64,000 nucleotides of DNA, from assembly GCA_947498065.1 (NCBI GenBank), contig CANMIS010000001.1, forward strand, positions 496,001 through 560,000. The letters are read 5' to 3'. The stretch's first letter is position 1; every line of letters starts with the position of its first letter. Source of the stretch: an uncultured Erythrobacter sp. (GTDB lineage Bacteria > Pseudomonadota > Alphaproteobacteria > Sphingomonadales > Sphingomonadaceae). Made by a program: the position numbers and the translations under genes. Shown one piece after another: positions 43,678 through 53,792 of this stretch. The notes beneath the pieces were generated by a model. That model saw only the letters and a program-made list of their open reading frames with translations, was not told where the DNA came from and ran no database searches.

Positions 43678-44966
43678 TGCAAAAGCTGTCGACCAAAGAT
43701 GCCGATTTTGAGCAGCGCTTTGCCAAGATCGTCAATGCTCGGCGCGAAAGCGGCGAGAACGTCTCTGGCAAAGTCAGTGACATTCTCGCGCGGGTTAAAG
43801 CGAAGGGCGATGCGGCGCTGGTAGAATACAGCCAGCGGTTTGATGGGCACAGCCTGAGCACCGATGAAGACTGGTCGATTTCGCCTGAAAGCTGCGAGGC
43901 GGCGTATAACTCTCTTGAGCCGGAATTGCGCGACGCCCTGAACCTCGCCGCTGCCCGGATCGAGGCCTATCACCGCGATCAGATTCCGGCGAATCGCGAC
44001 TTCACCGATGAAGCTGGCGTACGCCAGGGCGCGGTATGGCGCAGCGTCGATGCCGCCGGGCTCTATGTGCCGGGCGGACGCGCGGCCTACCCCTCATCAC
44101 TGCTGATGAATGCGATCCCGGCCAAGGTCGCGGGCGTTGAGCGGATTGTTGTGGTCACGCCGACCCCCAAAGGCAATTCCAACCCCCTGGTTCTCGCCGC
44201 CGCGCATGTCGCGGGCGTGAGCGAAATATGGCGCGTTGGCGGAGCGCAAGCGGTTGGCGCGCTGGCTTATGGCACTGAGCGGATAAAGCCGGTGGATGTG
44301 ATCACTGGCCCCGGCAATGCCTATGTCGCGGAGGCCAAGCGCCAGCTTTACGGCGTTGTCGGCATCGACATGGTCGCAGGGCCGAGCGAAATTCTGGTGA
44401 TCGCAGATTGCGACAATGATCCAGACTGGATCGCCGCCGATCTGCTGAGCCAGGCAGAGCATGACCCGACCTCGCAATCCATTCTGATCACCAATGACCG
44501 GACCTGCGCTGCTCAGGTTGAGGACCGCGTGACCGTGCAGCTGTCGCAGCTCGCAACGGGCAAGACCGCCAAGCAAAGCTGGGACGATCACGGTGTGATC
44601 ATTTTGGTCGAAGACTTGGACGAGGCGCCTGCGCTCGCAGACCGCCTGGCCGCTGAGCACGTCGAACTCGCTGTGGCTGATCCCGAGGCGCTGTTTTCTA
44701 AGATCAATCATGCGGGCAGCGTGTTCCTTGGCCGGATGACTCCAGAGGCAGTGGGTGACTACGTCGCCGGGCCCAATCACGTATTGCCAACCGGCCGGCG
44801 CGCACGCTTTTCCAGCGGGCTGTCCGTGCTCGACTTCATGAAACGCACCAGCTTTATCGCGCTGGATGACGACGCCTTTGCCGCGATCGGTCCGGCGGCG
44901 GCGACCCTCGCCCATGCAGAGGGTTTGCCCGCGCATGCCAAATCAGTGGAACTTCGCCTCAAATGA
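43677..44966 (+). CDS. hisD: Histidinol dehydrogenase
   Basis: A 429-residue zinc enzyme that makes the last two oxidations of histidine synthesis. Typical motifs are GLYVPGGRAAYPSS near residue 125, VITGPGNAYVAEAKRQLYG, DMVAGPSEILVIAD and the metal/catalytic QAEHDPTSQSILIT. It starts one base into the hisG stop (TAATG), so the pair is translated together, and nusB overlaps its end (ATGA). Confidence 0.97.
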   Translation: MQKLSTKDADFEQRFAKIVNARRESGENVSGKVSDILARVKAKGDAALVEYSQRFDGHSLSTDEDWSISPESCEAAYNSLEPELRDALNLAAARIEAYHRDQIPANRDFTDEAGVRQGAVWRSVDAAGLYVPGGRAAYPSSLLMNAIPAKVAGVERIVVVTPTPKGNSNPLVLAAAHVAGVSEIWRVGGAQAVGALAYGTERIKPVDVITGPGNAYVAEAKRQLYGVVGIDMVAGPSEILVIADCDNDPDWIAADLLSQAEHDPTSQSILITNDRTCAAQVEDRVTVQLSQLATGKTAKQSWDDHGVIILVEDLDEAPALADRLAAEHVELAVADPEALFSKINHAGSVFLGRMTPEAVGDYVAGPNHVLPTGRRARFSSGLSVLDFMKRTSFIALDDDAFAAIGPAAATLAHAEGLPAHAKSVELRLK

Positions 44967-45415
44967 ACACGCCCGCTCGCTCTCAAGCCCGCTCAACCGC
45001 GCGGCTCGCCGCCGTCCAGGCGCTCTATCAACTGCAGATGGAGGGCACTGCGCTCACCAAGCTGCTTGATGAGTTTCATCAGCACCGCCTCGGCAAGACA
45101 ATCGATGAAGACGAATTCGCCGATGCTGAGGTCGAGTTCTTCGATGATGTTGTGCGCGGAGTTGACGCGCGCGGCGAGGAGATCGACGCTTTACTAACCG
45201 CCAAACTGGCCGATGGCTGGACGCTGAAGCGCCTCGACAAGACCATGCTGCAAATCCTGCGCGCCGGGACTTACGAACTACTCGCGCGCAATGATGTGCC
45301 AGCCGCAGCCGCAATCAACGAATATGTCGATGTGGCGAAAGCATTCTTCGACGACCGCGAAGCAAAGTTCGTGAACGGCATTCTGGATGCGGTTTCAAAG
45401 GATGCGCGTTTGTAG
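44963..45415 (+). CDS. nusB: Transcription antitermination factor NusB
   Basis: A 150-residue all-helical NusB that binds boxA RNA with S10 in rRNA transcription complexes. The first helix RSTARLAAVQALYQLQMEG and the conserved DKTMLQILRAGTYELLARNDVPAAAAINEYVDVAK are diagnostic. It overlaps hisD by four bases, an unusual histidine-antitermination operon though similar links occur in other alphaproteobacteria. Confidence 0.95.
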   Translation: MNTPARSQARSTARLAAVQALYQLQMEGTALTKLLDEFHQHRLGKTIDEDEFADAEVEFFDDVVRGVDARGEEIDALLTAKLADGWTLKRLDKTMLQILRAGTYELLARNDVPAAAAINEYVDVAKAFFDDREAKFVNGILDAVSKDARL

Positions 45416-45508
45416 TTCCTGATTGGATTTAGAGTTCCTGGAGCTTGAAATTCATTGACCATTCATGTCTCTTTCGCTCAATTCTTAGGGGCAAACAGGA
45501 GACGACAA

Positions 45509-46060
45509 ATGAACTTAAGGCTTATCCTTAGCGCTTGTGCGATAGCGGCAATTTCGTCTCCAACGATCGCGCACCAAAATCAAGACACCAAATCAGCGTT
45601 TAAGAAAGCGCGCTTGATGGATCGCTCAAACGTGCGGCCAATTGGAACGGGATCACTAGAAGTTCGGCGCGATACATCAAGCGGCCCGATCAAATATGAT
45701 CGCCGCGAATATAACAACGTGGTTGACCACCTATTGTCAGTCAATGATCGCCGCGGCGCGGTTAAGATCCTCGAACAGATGGTAGAGGTTGGCGATGCGA
45801 AGGCAATGGTCAGGCTCGCATCCATCCTAGATAAGGGAAGAGGCGTAGAAGCTGACACAACTAGAGCATTCACCCTCTTTGAACGCGCAGCTGAACTGGG
45901 CAATGACGGCGCTCGCCTTCTGGTTGGAGCATCCTATGCTCGCGGTATCGTCGTCGAAGCGGATATCGGCCGGGCCCGCTACTGGCTAAACCAAGCTGCT
46001 GAGAGCAAACGTCGAGAAATCCGCCGTGACGCTCAGAAACTGCTCGAAAACCTAAGCTAA
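45509..46060 (+). CDS. Secreted Sel1-repeat protein
   Basis: A 183-residue exported protein. A signal peptide (MNLRLILSACAIAAISSPTIA) is followed by a linker and two Sel1-like repeats near residues 95-165: AMVRLASILDKGRGVEADTTRAFTLFERAAELGN and ARLLVGASYARGIVVEADIGRARYWLNQAAE. Sel1 repeats mediate protein contacts. The ATG at 45509 follows AGGAGACGACAA; an upstream start at 45455 would place 18 extra residues before the signal peptide. Confidence 0.8.
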   Translation: MNLRLILSACAIAAISSPTIAHQNQDTKSAFKKARLMDRSNVRPIGTGSLEVRRDTSSGPIKYDRREYNNVVDHLLSVNDRRGAVKILEQMVEVGDAKAMVRLASILDKGRGVEADTTRAFTLFERAAELGNDGARLLVGASYARGIVVEADIGRARYWLNQAAESKRREIRRDAQKLLENLS

Positions 46061-46111
46061 CCCGCCGCGCCCTTTAGTGACAGGTTTGCCTATTGCTGGC
46101 ATCAATGGGTG

Positions 46112-46969
46112 ATGAACGAAGCCGATTTCATCGCCGCTTTGCGCACTCTGCCGCTCCATTCTGGTGCGCGCGGGCTAAGCGATGACTGCGCTGTCTTAGA
46201 GATCGGCGGCGAAACACTCGTCCTAACTCATGACATGATGGCCGAGGGCACGCATTTCCGCCCTGATGCCGATATCGCCGATGTTGCTTGGAAACTGGCC
46301 GCCTCAAATCTGTCTGATCTCGCGGCCAAGGGCGCTGAGCCGATTGGCGTATTGCTGGGCCATTCGCTGGGGCAAGATGACGAACGCTTTCTCGCAGGGC
46401 TGAGCGAAGCGCTCTCCCGCTACAACGTGCCAATTCTCGGCGGAGACACCGTTGCTGCCACCGGTCCTCGCACCTTCGGCCTAACCGCCATTGGCCGCGC
46501 AGTTCATACGCCAGTGCCCTCGCGCAGCGGTGCGAACCCCGGCGATGCGCTGTATGTCACCGGCATGCTCGGCGCCGCTATGCTCGGGTTTGAAGGCGCA
46601 CCTGAGCACCTCGAAGCATTCAACCGCCCTCGCCCATTATTGCAGCAAGGCCAATCACTAGCGCCGCATGTCAGCGCCATGATGGATGTGTCAGACGGAC
46701 TGCTGCTCGATGCGTTTCGTCTAGCCGAAGCAAGCGAGGTCACGTTAGCAATCGAGAGCAAAACCGTTCCAGTCGCAGATGCCGAGCGGCGCGAAGACTG
46801 CATGCGCTGGGGCGATGATTACGAGCTGCTGTTCACCGTGCCATCGAACTTGACCCTGCCTGTTCCCGCAACGCGGATTGGCAGTGTTCAGCCGCTCGGC
46901 TTTGCTCCGCTAACGCTCGACGGCAACCCAATCGTCAATGCGCAAGGCCTCGGCTATCAGCACGGCTGA
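46112..46969 (+). CDS. thiL: Thiamine-monophosphate kinase
   Basis: A 285-residue enzyme that phosphorylates thiamine monophosphate to the active diphosphate. The metal/ATP motifs are SDDCAVLEIGGETLVLTHD near the start, VAWKLAASNLSDLAAKGAEP and LGGDTVAA, with MMDVSDGLLLDAFRLAE in the second half. The start can be GTG at 46109 or ATG at 46112. It follows the Sel1 gene by about 50 bases. Confidence 0.93.
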   Translation: MNEADFIAALRTLPLHSGARGLSDDCAVLEIGGETLVLTHDMMAEGTHFRPDADIADVAWKLAASNLSDLAAKGAEPIGVLLGHSLGQDDERFLAGLSEALSRYNVPILGGDTVAATGPRTFGLTAIGRAVHTPVPSRSGANPGDALYVTGMLGAAMLGFEGAPEHLEAFNRPRPLLQQGQSLAPHVSAMMDVSDGLLLDAFRLAEASEVTLAIESKTVPVADAERREDCMRWGDDYELLFTVPSNLTLPVPATRIGSVQPLGFAPLTLDGNPIVNAQGLGYQHG

Positions 46970-47004
46970 TCCCGAATTGCCGGGTCGCTCCAAGCAAAAC
47001 TGGT

Positions 47005-47029
47005 GAAATGGGCAGGATTGCCCCGTTTC
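47005..47029 (+). terminator. Weak stem-loop after thiL
   Basis: GAAATGGGCA (47005-47014) and TGCCCCGTTTC (47019-47029) can form an imperfect stem of about nine pairs around GGAT. It has no T-tract and is a weak candidate for a terminator. Confidence 0.3.
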
Positions 47030-47126
47030 CTGCTTGCCAGCTTGACATCAGTCCGTATGGTCCACGCCACCGCGTCAATGGGAGAACCCAGGCGCTATCT
47101 TCATACTGGGAGAGGGGATTCATTCA

Positions 47127-49238
47127 GTGGACTTAACACTCATATCAATTGGACTGGCCGTAATTGCCATCATCTATGGCATTGTAACCAGCCAACAAGT
47201 TCTCGGCGCGAGTGCCGGGAACGCCAAAATGCAAGAAATTGCTGGCGCCGTTCAAGAGGGCGCACAGGCTTATCTCAAGCGGCAATACACTGCGATCGGC
47301 ATGGTCGGCGTGGTGGTTGCCATTCTCGTTTTCGTTTTCCTTGGAGCGGTGTCGGCCATCGGCTTTATCGTCGGTGCGGTCCTGTCCGGTGTGGCTGGCT
47401 TTATCGGGATGAACATCTCGGTGCGCGCCAATGTGCGCACGGCGGCGGCGGCTGAAACGGGCCTGCAAGAGGGCCTGACCGTGGCGTTCCGCGCTGGCGC
47501 GGTTACCGGCATGTTGGTTGCTGGCCTCGCGCTGCTGTCCATCGCAGGGTTCTTCTATGTGCTGGTTGGCACAATGGGCATGGACCTCACCGTCCTCGCT
47601 GAGAAACGCGAAGTCATCGACGCGCTCGTCGGTCTCGCCTTTGGCGCATCACTAATATCGATCTTTGCGCGTTTGGGCGGCGGTATCTTTACCAAGGCCG
47701 CGGACGTTGGCGCCGATCTGGTTGGTAAGGTTGAAGCCGGCATTCCAGAGGATGACCCCCGCAACCCGGCAACCATCGCCGATAACGTGGGCGACAATGT
47801 TGGCGATTGTGCCGGCATGGCCGCTGACTTGTTCGAGACCTATGTTGTCACCGTTGGTGCAACCATGGTTCTGACCGCGCTGCTGTTCACCGGCCTTGCC
47901 GCTGCTGACCTGCTTGCTCTCATGAGCCTGCCGCTGATCATTGGCGGTGTGTGCATCGTGACCTCGATCATCGGGACCTATTTTGTGCGTCTCGGTTCTT
48001 CGAACAACATCATGGGTGCGCTGTATAAGGGCTTTATCGTCACCACCGTTCTATCCGCTGTCGCGATCTATTTTGCGACGGACTATGCGGTTGGCATGGC
48101 CACCGAATACACGCTGGGGGATCAAACCTTCACCGGCATGTCACTGTTCCTGGCGATGATGGTTGGTCTGGTCATCACTGGCCTGATCATCTGGATCACC
48201 GAATATTACACGGGCACAGAATACCGCCCGGTCCGCTCGATTGCGAAATCGTCTGAGACTGGACACGGCACCAACGTCATTCAAGGTCTGGCTATCAGCC
48301 TTGAATCGACCGCACTGCCAACCATTGTGATCGTGATCGGTATCATCGTTACATACCAGCTTGCTGGTCTGATGGGCATCGCTTTCGCGGCGACTTCGAT
48401 GCTGGCGCTGGCCGGTATGGTTGTTGCTCTGGATGCCTATGGTCCTGTCACCGATAACGCTGGCGGCATCGCTGAAATGGCTGAGATGGAGGAAAGCGTT
48501 CGGGAGAAAACCGATGCGCTGGACGCCGTTGGCAACACCACGAAAGCTGTGACCAAGGGTTATGCAATCGGCTCTGCTGGTCTCGCGGCTCTGGTGCTGT
48601 TCTCGGCTTACACCGCTGACCTCAAGGAGTTCTTCCCAGATCTCGCGGTCAGCTTCAGCCTTGAAAATCCGTATGTCATTGTTGGCTTGCTGCTCGGCGC
48701 ACTGCTTCCGTACCTGTTCGGTGCAATGGGCATGACCGCCGTTGGCCGCGCCGCTGGCGATGTGGTGATCGACGTTCGTGACCAGTTCTCGAAAGATCCC
48801 GGCATTATGGCCGGGACTAGCCGTCCTAACTATGCGCGTACGGTCGATCTGGTAACAAAAGCGGCGATCAAGGAAATGATCCTGCCTTCGATGCTGCCGC
48901 TGCTGGCACCAATCGTTGTCTACTTCGCGATTACCGCTGTTGCAGGCCAAGCGAACGGCTTTGCCGCTCTTGGCGCGCTGCTGCTGGGTGTGATCGTTTC
49001 GGGCGTCTTCGTGGCGCTTTCCATGACCGCTGGCGGCGGCGCATGGGACAATGCGAAGAAGTATATCGAAGATGGCAATCACGGCGGCAAAGGCTCAGAG
49101 GCTCACAAGGCCGCTGTGACCGGCGACACCGTTGGCGATCCCTACAAGGACACCGCTGGCCCGGCCGTAAACCCAATGATCAAGATCACCAACATCGTAG
49201 CGCTGCTTCTGCTCGCGGCGCTGGCTGGTGGGCACTGA
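47127..49238 (+). CDS. hppA: K+-insensitive pyrophosphate-energised proton pump
   Basis: A 703-residue inner-membrane pyrophosphatase with about 16 transmembrane helices that couples PPi hydrolysis to H+ export. The PPi/Mg2+ site is [22 protein letters not shown] near residue 205, with the second [12 protein letters not shown] and the C-terminal [46 protein letters not shown]. The motif [18 protein letters not shown] has Lys where K+-dependent enzymes have Ala, the known mark of the K+-independent class. It starts with GTG behind GAGAGGGG and ends at a strong terminator. Confidence 0.97.
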   Translation: MDLTLISIGLAVIAIIYGIVTSQQVLGASAGNAKMQEIAGAVQEGAQAYLKRQYTAIGMVGVVVAILVFVFLGAVSAIGFIVGAVLSGVAGFIGMNISVRANVRTAAAAETGLQEGLTVAFRAGAVTGMLVAGLALLSIAGFFYVLVGTMGMDLTVLAEKREVIDALVGLAFGASLISIFARLGGGIFTKAADVGADLVGKVEAGIPEDDPRNPATIADNVGDNVGDCAGMAADLFETYVVTVGATMVLTALLFTGLAAADLLALMSLPLIIGGVCIVTSIIGTYFVRLGSSNNIMGALYKGFIVTTVLSAVAIYFATDYAVGMATEYTLGDQTFTGMSLFLAMMVGLVITGLIIWITEYYTGTEYRPVRSIAKSSETGHGTNVIQGLAISLESTALPTIVIVIGIIVTYQLAGLMGIAFAATSMLALAGMVVALDAYGPVTDNAGGIAEMAEMEESVREKTDALDAVGNTTKAVTKGYAIGSAGLAALVLFSAYTADLKEFFPDLAVSFSLENPYVIVGLLLGALLPYLFGAMGMTAVGRAAGDVVIDVRDQFSKDPGIMAGTSRPNYARTVDLVTKAAIKEMILPSMLPLLAPIVVYFAITAVAGQANGFAALGALLLGVIVSGVFVALSMTAGGGAWDNAKKYIEDGNHGGKGSEAHKAAVTGDTVGDPYKDTAGPAVNPMIKITNIVALLLLAALAGGH

Positions 49239-49282
49239 TCTGACACCAATCCGCAGCTGAGCAATCGGCTGCACAGATTTTG

Positions 49283-49317
49283 AAACCCCGTCAGGCCCAG
49301 GTCTGGCGGGGTTTTTT
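49283..49317 (+). terminator. Intrinsic terminator of hppA
   Basis: AAACCCCGTCAG (49283-49294) pairs with CTGGCGGGGTTT (49303-49314), a 12-bp stem with one G-T pair, followed by a run of T. Confidence 0.88.
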
Positions 49318-49356
49318 GTGGTCTGGAATGTTGCAAATTACGCCAGACAGCGGCGC

Positions 49357-49385
49357 TTGAACTGTTTAGCCTTTTCTCATAACCT
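49357..49385 (+). promoter_or_regulatory. Possible promoter of the S9 peptidase gene
   Basis: TTGAAC (49357-49362), 17 bases, TAACCT (49380-49385), 88 bases before the start codon. An inverted repeat GTCTGG/CCAGAC (49321-49326 and 49343-49348) lies just upstream. Confidence 0.33.
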
Positions 49386-49473
49386 TCTGGTCTGAAGGGG
49401 ATGCTCGGCCGGGGGACGGCGGAGCATAAGTCGCAATCTGGATGAAAATCCAAATAGGGTACTGGATCACACA

Positions 49474-51543
49474 ATGAATTTGAGAACTTTCGTTCTGCGC
49501 AGCGCAAGCGCCTGCGCGCTTGGCGTAGCCATGGTTGGCATGGGCACGGCATCAACTGCTGTATTGGCACAAGACAAAGCGCCGCAAGTCGCTGAAACCG
49601 CTGAAAACCGCATTCCTGCTGGCGAATTCGTCAAAGCACCGAATATGCAGACTGTTCGAATCTCACCCGATGGCAAACGCATTGCATACCGGGCTGCGCG
49701 CGGTGGACGCTCGCTCCTCGTCACACTCAACCTTGAGACTATGCAGGAGAAAATAGTCCTTGCAGCCGAGGAAGCCCGGGAGAGCGGTGATCGCACGATG
49801 ACCAATTTCGGCTGGATTGGAAATGAACACATTGTCATTAGCACAATCAGCCGCGAAGATCTGGGTGGTGGTGATTTTGCCGATTTTCGGCGTTTGGTGG
49901 CCTATAATGTTAAGTCAGGCAAATTGGTTCAACAAGCTTGGCGCAATGCTGGCTTCGGAGCCACAAACATCAAATATGTGAACCACAAAACTGGTAAGTA
50001 TTTGCTGCAGCGCGATAGCACTGCTGGGTCTACAGAACGGCGTTTCTTCCCAGAAATCGTTGAGGTGGATGTTTCAACCGGCAAGTACAAAATGGTTCAG
50101 AGGACCAATCCAATAGTAAGAAACTGGCTGGTTGACTCCGATGGTGAGATAAGAGCCGGAACCGCCTTTGATGGAGATTCAGGAAAAGTCCGCGTTCTTT
50201 ACAAGGCGGAAGGCGAAAAGAACCTGAAAACTGTTTTCAATGAAGCGGATGAAACCTGGACATCTGGTGCGCCAAGTCCGGCAGTGTTTATCCCAGGAAC
50301 TGACATGGCATACGCAGTGTCGAACCGGGATGGAACAGACGCGGTGTACAAAATGGATATGACCACGCTTGAGATGAAAGAGAAGGTCTTCGAAACAGAA
50401 GGCTTCGACGTGCAAGGCATCATTCGGAACGAAGATCGTTCAAAAGTACTGGGTTATAGAACCTTCGATGGCACAATGCGTGTGGAATACATTGACCCTG
50501 ACCTTAAGACGGTCAAAGCTCTGCTTGAAGACGTCTTTGGCGAGGGTGAAGCATCGATTGTAGATTACACCCCCGATATGAGGAAAGTGGTCGTATTCGG
50601 TGGCGGAATGTCCAAGTTTGGCGGCTACTACCTATTTGACACGCAAACGGGAGCACTTAATCTCCTCAATTGGTCAAAAACGGCCCTCAAAGATGCCCCC
50701 GCCAATCCAATGAAAGCCGAATGGTATACGGCAAGCGACGGGACAAAAATTCAAGCAGTCGTGACCTATCCGCGCCACCGGATCGGTCAAAAGAATCTGC
50801 CGGTGCTTGTAATGCCCCACGGCGGGCCATTTGGTGTAACGGATTCCGTTGAAATCGGATTTTTTCCTTGGCATCAAGCAATCGCCGAGCAAGGTTATGT
50901 TGTAATCCAGCCAAACTATCGTGGCTCCGGCGGTTATGGCAAAGACTTCGTAAAGATTGGTCGTGAACCCGGAGGCTACGGCAAGCGTATGCAAGACGAC
51001 CTCAATGATGTTCTGACGTATTTTGGCCAAAGAGGCGTTATCGATCCAGACCGCGCATGCGTCATGGGCTGGTCCTATGGCGGCTATGCAGCGGCGCGCG
51101 GTGCGCAGCGCGACCCTGAGGCTTGGAAATGCGCCATCGCCGGGGCCGGCGTATATGACATGCCTCTGATGAATAAGTGGGATGCGAAAAATCTGGGTCG
51201 TTTCAGCAGTGGCTTCCAAGCCACCTCTGACGATCCAAAAGGGATTTCACCAGCGCTCAACACCGATGGGAAATGGTCGCCAATTCTGATCGTTGCAGCC
51301 AAGCGCGATGCTCGTATTCCAATGGAGCAAGCGGAAACGTTGGTCAAAAACCTCAAGAAATCTGGTAAAAAAGAAGGGACAGATTTCAAGTACATCGTTC
51401 AAGAGCAGGGCACTCATAACCTTCCATATGACGATGTTCATATGCAGTGGATCAACGAAGCCTATGCTTGGCTTGAGAAGCACAACCCAGCTTACATTGC
51501 GTCTGACGGCGATACAGCGCCGCCGGTTGCGAAGCTAAACTAA
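49474..51543 (+). CDS. Secreted S9 family peptidase (prolyl oligopeptidase family)
   Basis: A 689-residue serine peptidase with a signal peptide (LGVAMVGMGTASTAVLAQD), a beta-propeller region over residues 50-420 and a C-terminal alpha/beta hydrolase domain. The oxyanion/HGG region is LVMPHGGPFGVTD, NYRGSGGYGKDF precedes the nucleophile Ser in MGWSYGGYAAARG, and the catalytic His is in EQGTHNLPYDD. It likely cleaves peptides in the periplasm. Its codon use is visibly more AT-rich than the flanking genes. It ends at an intrinsic terminator. Confidence 0.92.
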   Translation: MNLRTFVLRSASACALGVAMVGMGTASTAVLAQDKAPQVAETAENRIPAGEFVKAPNMQTVRISPDGKRIAYRAARGGRSLLVTLNLETMQEKIVLAAEEARESGDRTMTNFGWIGNEHIVISTISREDLGGGDFADFRRLVAYNVKSGKLVQQAWRNAGFGATNIKYVNHKTGKYLLQRDSTAGSTERRFFPEIVEVDVSTGKYKMVQRTNPIVRNWLVDSDGEIRAGTAFDGDSGKVRVLYKAEGEKNLKTVFNEADETWTSGAPSPAVFIPGTDMAYAVSNRDGTDAVYKMDMTTLEMKEKVFETEGFDVQGIIRNEDRSKVLGYRTFDGTMRVEYIDPDLKTVKALLEDVFGEGEASIVDYTPDMRKVVVFGGGMSKFGGYYLFDTQTGALNLLNWSKTALKDAPANPMKAEWYTASDGTKIQAVVTYPRHRIGQKNLPVLVMPHGGPFGVTDSVEIGFFPWHQAIAEQGYVVIQPNYRGSGGYGKDFVKIGREPGGYGKRMQDDLNDVLTYFGQRGVIDPDRACVMGWSYGGYAAARGAQRDPEAWKCAIAGAGVYDMPLMNKWDAKNLGRFSSGFQATSDDPKGISPALNTDGKWSPILIVAAKRDARIPMEQAETLVKNLKKSGKKEGTDFKYIVQEQGTHNLPYDDVHMQWINEAYAWLEKHNPAYIASDGDTAPPVAKLN

Positions 51544-51567
51544 GCATTCAGACTGATGAATTGCGAG

Positions 51568-51603
51568 CGGCGGTGCCCCAATCGGGCGCCGCCGTTTGTG
51601 TTT
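51568..51603 (+). terminator. Intrinsic terminator of the S9 peptidase gene
   Basis: CGGCGGTGCCC (51568-51578) pairs with GGGCGCCGCCG (51584-51594), an 11-bp stem with one G-T pair, then TTTGTGTTT. Confidence 0.8.
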
Positions 51604-51720
51604 CTGGCCTAGTCCACCCCAAACTCACACTCAAAACGCGTCGCACAAACGCTTCCTTAACGTCATTCGGCCTACATCACGCCCCGCGCGCGATTCTGCG
51701 CGCTGGGAAAAGGTTAACGG

Positions 51721-52884
51721 ATGGACATGGCGAGCGCGCCTGCAATGCCCAGAGCCCCTTCTCACTCTGGCCCGCTCGCGGGTTGGAGCGATGGGATGCA
51801 TGCCCTGACGCCTGCCCAAATCAGCCGCTCCGCCTTCCTCGCCGCCTGGGACGAGCTGACCAATTGCGCATCTGAACCCAACCCCTTTTTTGAAGAATGG
51901 TTTCTCTCCGCCTCGCTCGCTAATTTGCCAGAAAGCGCGAAGGTCGAAGTGTTCGCCTATATCGTTGGCGGCCACCTGCTCGGCCTCATTCCGCTCGAAC
52001 AATCCCGCCAATATTACGGCTATCCCGTGCCGCATTGCGGCGCGGCGCTGCACGCGAACAGCTTTTGCGGAGCGCCTTTGATCGCGAAGGGCCACGAGAT
52101 CGACTTCTGGCGCACTTTGTTCACCGCGCTCGACCACAAGCCGCGCCATGCGCTGTTCCTGCATTTGCCGCAATTGCCCGCCGATGGCCCAGTGGCAGAG
52201 GGCCTGCGCGAGGCATTGGGAGAGCATGATCGCCCCAGCGGCATTGTGCGCCGGGAAGAGCGCGCCATGCTGGACGCCGAAATCTCGCCCGAGGAATATC
52301 TCGAGGCATCCATGACCAAGAAGCGGCGCAAAGAACTGCGCCGCCTGCGCAAACGCCTCGCAGAAGAAGGCACCCTCAGCGTGGAACGGACCGAAGGCGA
52401 AGAAGGCATCGCCGAATGGACCCGCGAGTTTCTCTCCGTTGAGCGCGCAGGCTGGAAAGGTGCGGAAGGCTCCGCTCTCGCCAGCGCAGCCCATACCGAA
52501 CAGTTCTTTACAGACGCCTTGGCCGGCGCAGCACGCTCTGGCCGGCTGGAACGGCTCGCCTTGAGGGTCGATGGGCGAGCCATCGCCATGCTCGCGAACT
52601 TCATCACACCTCCCGGTGCCTACAGTTTCAAGACCGCCTTTGACGAGCGCTACGCAAAGTACTCGCCCGGCCTCTTGCTCCAGCTCGACAATCTGAAGCT
52701 GCTGGACAACGAATTTATCGAATGGGCCGACAGCTGTGCCGCCGAAGGACACTCGATGATCGAGCGCTTGTGGCGCGAGAAGCGCAGCATGCATAGCGTC
52801 AACGTCGCGATCGGCGGGAAGCTGCGCCGCGCGGTGTTTGAGCAATTGATGCGCCGCGAGCTGCGCAAAGGGAACCAGCCATGA
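51721..52884 (+). CDS. GNAT family acyltransferase, CelD/BioF2-like (PF13480)
   Basis: A 387-residue protein with the CelD/BioF2-like acetyltransferase domain. Supporting parts are SKKRRKELRR-type basic stretch TKKRRKELRRLRKRL near residue 200, ERLALRVDGRAIAMLANFITPPGAYSFKTAFDERYAKYSPGLLLQLDNL, which is the acyl-CoA and substrate site of this family. Members occur in polysaccharide and amino-acid acylation. Its stop overlaps the JmjC-like gene by ATGA, and a paralogue-like gene follows that, so the three form a unit. Substrate unknown. Confidence 0.85.
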   Translation: MDMASAPAMPRAPSHSGPLAGWSDGMHALTPAQISRSAFLAAWDELTNCASEPNPFFEEWFLSASLANLPESAKVEVFAYIVGGHLLGLIPLEQSRQYYGYPVPHCGAALHANSFCGAPLIAKGHEIDFWRTLFTALDHKPRHALFLHLPQLPADGPVAEGLREALGEHDRPSGIVRREERAMLDAEISPEEYLEASMTKKRRKELRRLRKRLAEEGTLSVERTEGEEGIAEWTREFLSVERAGWKGAEGSALASAAHTEQFFTDALAGAARSGRLERLALRVDGRAIAMLANFITPPGAYSFKTAFDERYAKYSPGLLLQLDNLKLLDNEFIEWADSCAAEGHSMIERLWREKRSMHSVNVAIGGKLRRAVFEQLMRRELRKGNQP

Positions 52885-53792
52885 ACGCGCCCATCACAGA
52901 CGCAACCGATTGGCAGAGCGCGCGCGCCTCTGCCCCGGCGATCTTTGATGCGAATGCGCGCGGTCACTTTGCCGCGCACTATCCAGAAACCCCGCATACT
53001 CTGCGCCATGCACTCGATCAGCATCCGCTGTTGGAGATCGAAGCGCTGGCCAGCATGGCGGAGCGCCTTCCAGAAAGCTCGGTCGAATACAACCGCGGCG
53101 ATTTGCCGATTGGCGTCGATGGCAAGCCGGACAGCAACGGCCTTTCCATCGCAGAGACGATCCGCAAAGTGCACGAGGCGAACAGCTGGGCGGTGCTCAA
53201 GAATGTTGAGCAAGTGCCATCCTATCAGGCATTGCTGCACGATCTGCTCGGCGAGTTACAAGCGGAGATTGAGGCCAGAACCGGCGAAATGCTGACCCCG
53301 CAAGGGTTTATTTTCATCTCCAGCCCCAATGCCGTCACGCCTTATCACTTTGACCCGGAGCACAACATTCTGCTGCAAGTGACTGGCAGCAAAGTGATGA
53401 CCCAATTCCCCGCTGGCGATACGCGCTTTGCAGCCGATAGCGAGCATGAAGCCTATCACGCGGGCGGCGCGCGTGAACTCAAATGGGACGATGACTTTGA
53501 AGGCCAAGGCCGTGAGTTTCCGCTTGGTCCTGGTGATGCCGTTTACGTGCCGGTGATGGCTCCGCATTTCGTGCGCAATGGACCGCACAGCTCAATTTCA
53601 TTGTCGATCACCTGGCGCTCCAATTGGAGCTATGATGAGAGCGATGCGCGCTGCGCCAATGTGCTGATGCGCCGGATCGGTCTGACGCCCAATGCGCCAA
53701 GGCGCTGGCCCGCCAGCAACCGCGCCAAAGCGCTGAGCTTTCGCGTATGGCGCCGCCTGTTCGGCCGCACTGGATTGCCGCCGCTGTCATGA
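52881..53792 (+). CDS. JmjC/cupin_8-like Fe(II) oxygenase or sensor
   Basis: A 303-residue protein with a JmjC/cupin fold. The iron facial triad is His156 and Asp158 in YHFDPEHNILLQVTGSK and His229 in APHFVRNGPHS. The N-terminal 110 residues are helical. It resembles 2-oxoglutarate-dependent hydroxylases of the cupin_8/JmjC branch. It is coupled by ATGA overlaps to a CelD-like acyltransferase gene on each side, so it should act on the same product as they do; this is inference. Confidence 0.82.
   Translation: MNAPITDATDWQSARASAPAIFDANARGHFAAHYPETPHTLRHALDQHPLLEIEALASMAERLPESSVEYNRGDLPIGVDGKPDSNGLSIAETIRKVHEANSWAVLKNVEQVPSYQALLHDLLGELQAEIEARTGEMLTPQGFIFISSPNAVTPYHFDPEHNILLQVTGSKVMTQFPAGDTRFAADSEHEAYHAGGARELKWDDDFEGQGREFPLGPGDAVYVPVMAPHFVRNGPHSSISLSITWRSNWSYDESDARCANVLMRRIGLTPNAPRRWPASNRAKALSFRVWRRLFGRTGLPPLS

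Noticed and set aside
48141..49082. Minus-strand open frame opposite hppA
   Set aside because: hppA motifs are unambiguous; the antisense frame is composition-driven.
51631..52845. Minus-strand open frame of about 400 codons opposite the first GNAT gene
   Set aside because: No domain visible, and the plus-strand gene has family motifs and coupled neighbours.
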